This document shows positions 63,264-64,000 of a stretch of 64,000 bases of DNA, piece by piece. The stretch comes from Brevibacterium sp. W7.2 (GTDB lineage: Bacteria > Actinomycetota > Actinomycetes > Actinomycetales > Brevibacteriaceae): the NCBI RefSeq assembly GCF_018137945.1, contig NZ_CP073089.1, positions 3,658,001-3,722,000 on the forward strand, written 5' to 3'. The notes under the pieces are model-generated. The model did no database searches, was not told the DNA's origin, and saw nothing but the letters and a program-made list of their open reading frames with translations. Position numbers and translations under genes: made by a program. Position 1 is the stretch's first letter; each line of letters opens with the position of its first letter.

Positions 63264-63320
63264 CTTCAGGTCGCAGAGTGTCGATGGCGGGCAGAAAAAT
63301 CGACACTCTGCGACCTGAAG
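63264..63320. repeat. Long perfect hairpin, 22-bp stem
   Basis: The 22-base arm at 63264-63285 (starting CTTCAGGTCGCAGAGTG) is exactly complementary to 63299-63320 around a 13-base loop ending in AAAA. It lies 20 bases past paaR, before the next plus-strand gene, so it may terminate the paaIKR transcript. Confidence 0.75.
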
Positions 63321-63385
63321 TCCGGGGTGCGAGTCGCACCACGTCACGCGCCACGACAGAACTCAAACAGCCTTGCCTCAGGGCG

Positions 63386-63391
63386 TACTCT
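63386..63391 (+). promoter_or_regulatory. -10 box (TACTCT) of leaderless MFS gene
   Basis: TACTCT is followed by 6 bases and the GTG at 63398. Confidence 0.45.
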
Positions 63392-63397
63392 GACAGG

Positions 63398-64000
63398 GTG
63401 ACTTCTCGCATCCTGTGGATCGCCGTGCTCGCCTCGTTCGTGGCGTTCCTCGACGGCACGATCGTCAACGTCGCCCTGCCCGCGATCGACCGTGAACTCG
63501 GCGGCGGGCTCGTCACCCAGCAGTGGGTCGTCGACGGCTACTTCATCACGCTCGGGGCCATCATGCTCGTCGCCGGCTCCATCAGCGACGCCTACGGGCG
63601 CAGCCGGGTGATGGTCATCGGCCTCATCGGGTTCGGCATCGCCTCGGTGATCATCACGCTCGCCCCCGACCCGCTCATCCTCATCATCGCACGGATGCTC
63701 CAGGGTGCCGCCGGGGCCTTCCTCGTGCCGAGCTCGCTCGCACTCATCAGCGCCCACTTCTCCGGTGCTGCCCGCGCGAAGGCCATCGGCACGTGGACCG
63801 CGCTGACCACCGGCGCGATGATCGTCGGCCCGCTCATCGGCGGTGTCCTCGTCGACTTCGCGAGCTGGCGGTTCGCGTTCCTCATCAACGTCGTCCCGAT
63901 CGCCATCACGCTGTGGCTGCTGCGCAAGGTGCCCGATCCGCCCCACCGCCCGGACGCCCGCATCGACATCCTCGGGGCGATCCTCTCCATCCTCGGACTC
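63398..64000 (+). CDS. DHA2-type MFS drug transporter, cut by the window edge
   Basis: The first 201 codons of a major facilitator of the 14-helix drug/proton antiporter-2 (EmrB/QacA) type. It opens ILWIAVLASFVAFLDGTIVN followed by VALPAIDRELGG, and contains QWVVDGYFITLGAIMLVAGS, ARMLQGAAGAFLVPSSLALI and GALTTGAMIVGPLIGG-type helix 5 signature in TTGAMIVGPLIGGVLVD. GTG at 63398 fits the leaderless -10 box. The C-terminal part lies beyond base 64000, so full length and helix count cannot be checked. Confidence 0.85.
   Translation, partial: MTSRILWIAVLASFVAFLDGTIVNVALPAIDRELGGGLVTQQWVVDGYFITLGAIMLVAGSISDAYGRSRVMVIGLIGFGIASVIITLAPDPLILIIARMLQGAAGAFLVPSSLALISAHFSGAARAKAIGTWTALTTGAMIVGPLIGGVLVDFASWRFAFLINVVPIAITLWLLRKVPDPPHRPDARIDILGAILSILGL

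Overview
The window is high-GC DNA with frequent GTG starts, dense ATGA/GTGA stop-start overlaps and many leaderless promoters, which points to an actinobacterium. The gene set (fused dimethylglycine oxidase, Rieske glycine-betaine demethylase, BCCT carrier, actinobacterial-type paa cluster) fits a Brevibacterium-like organism, but genus is an inference. No tRNA, rRNA, CRISPR array, integrase or complete insertion sequence was seen. Most genes are catabolic, transport or regulatory.

Left part (1-11.6 kb): a phosphonate-type alcohol dehydrogenase whose frame stays open to the left edge, an HpaI-type aldolase, a SRPBCC protein, then a minus-strand cluster: CaiB/BaiF CoA-transferase 2, a RibD-like reductase, an HMG-CoA-lyase-like enzyme, CoA-transferase 1, a tripartite tricarboxylate transporter (tctC-tctB-tctA) and an IclR regulator. 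Together these could import an organic acid, activate it as a CoA ester and cleave it.

11.2-25 kb: small hydrophilic and membrane ORFs, acetamidase/formamidase, a large uncharacterised protein, a universal stress protein coupled to an APC permease, a CGNR regulator, MFS carriers, an ArsR-SRPBCC pair with twin operators, gamma-glutamyltransferase with a GntR regulator, a DUF1275 protein, and SoxR facing a leaderless MFS pump across a textbook SoxR box.

26-44.5 kb: one-carbon and nitrogen metabolism. gbcA-gbcB-dimethylglycine oxidase (minus), a divergent LysR gene and formaldehyde dehydrogenase form a glycine-betaine demethylation module, with a BCCT carrier 10 kb away. Between them lies a tightly coupled operon that I cannot match to a known pathway: GntR, two PF06684-type proteins, alpha/beta hydrolase, aldehyde dehydrogenase (frameshifted in this sequence), 4-oxalocrotonate tautomerase and an LLM flavin monooxygenase, facing a SnoaL-flavin reductase fusion. 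It resembles a ring- or N-heterocycle-cleaving pathway and is the best candidate for an undescribed system.

44.5-50.5 kb: RibD-like and VOC proteins, a SurA-like lipoprotein, an OFA-type carrier with its small subunit behind a leader containing a perfect 40-bp palindrome, a MarR regulator, DUF998 and TVP38/DedA membrane proteins.

50.5-63.2 kb: phenylacetate degradation. Minus arm paaABCDE-paaJ-paaF-paaH-paaG, plus arm paaI-paaK-paaR, separated by an isolated Stealth-type sugar-phosphate transferase gene. A shared operator-like motif precedes both arms. The ring-opening paaZ is not in the window. The right edge cuts a DHA2-type MFS gene.

Scattered between genes are long perfect hairpins (13-22 bp stems). 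Two of them share the same sequence 24 kb apart, suggesting a dispersed palindromic repeat family.
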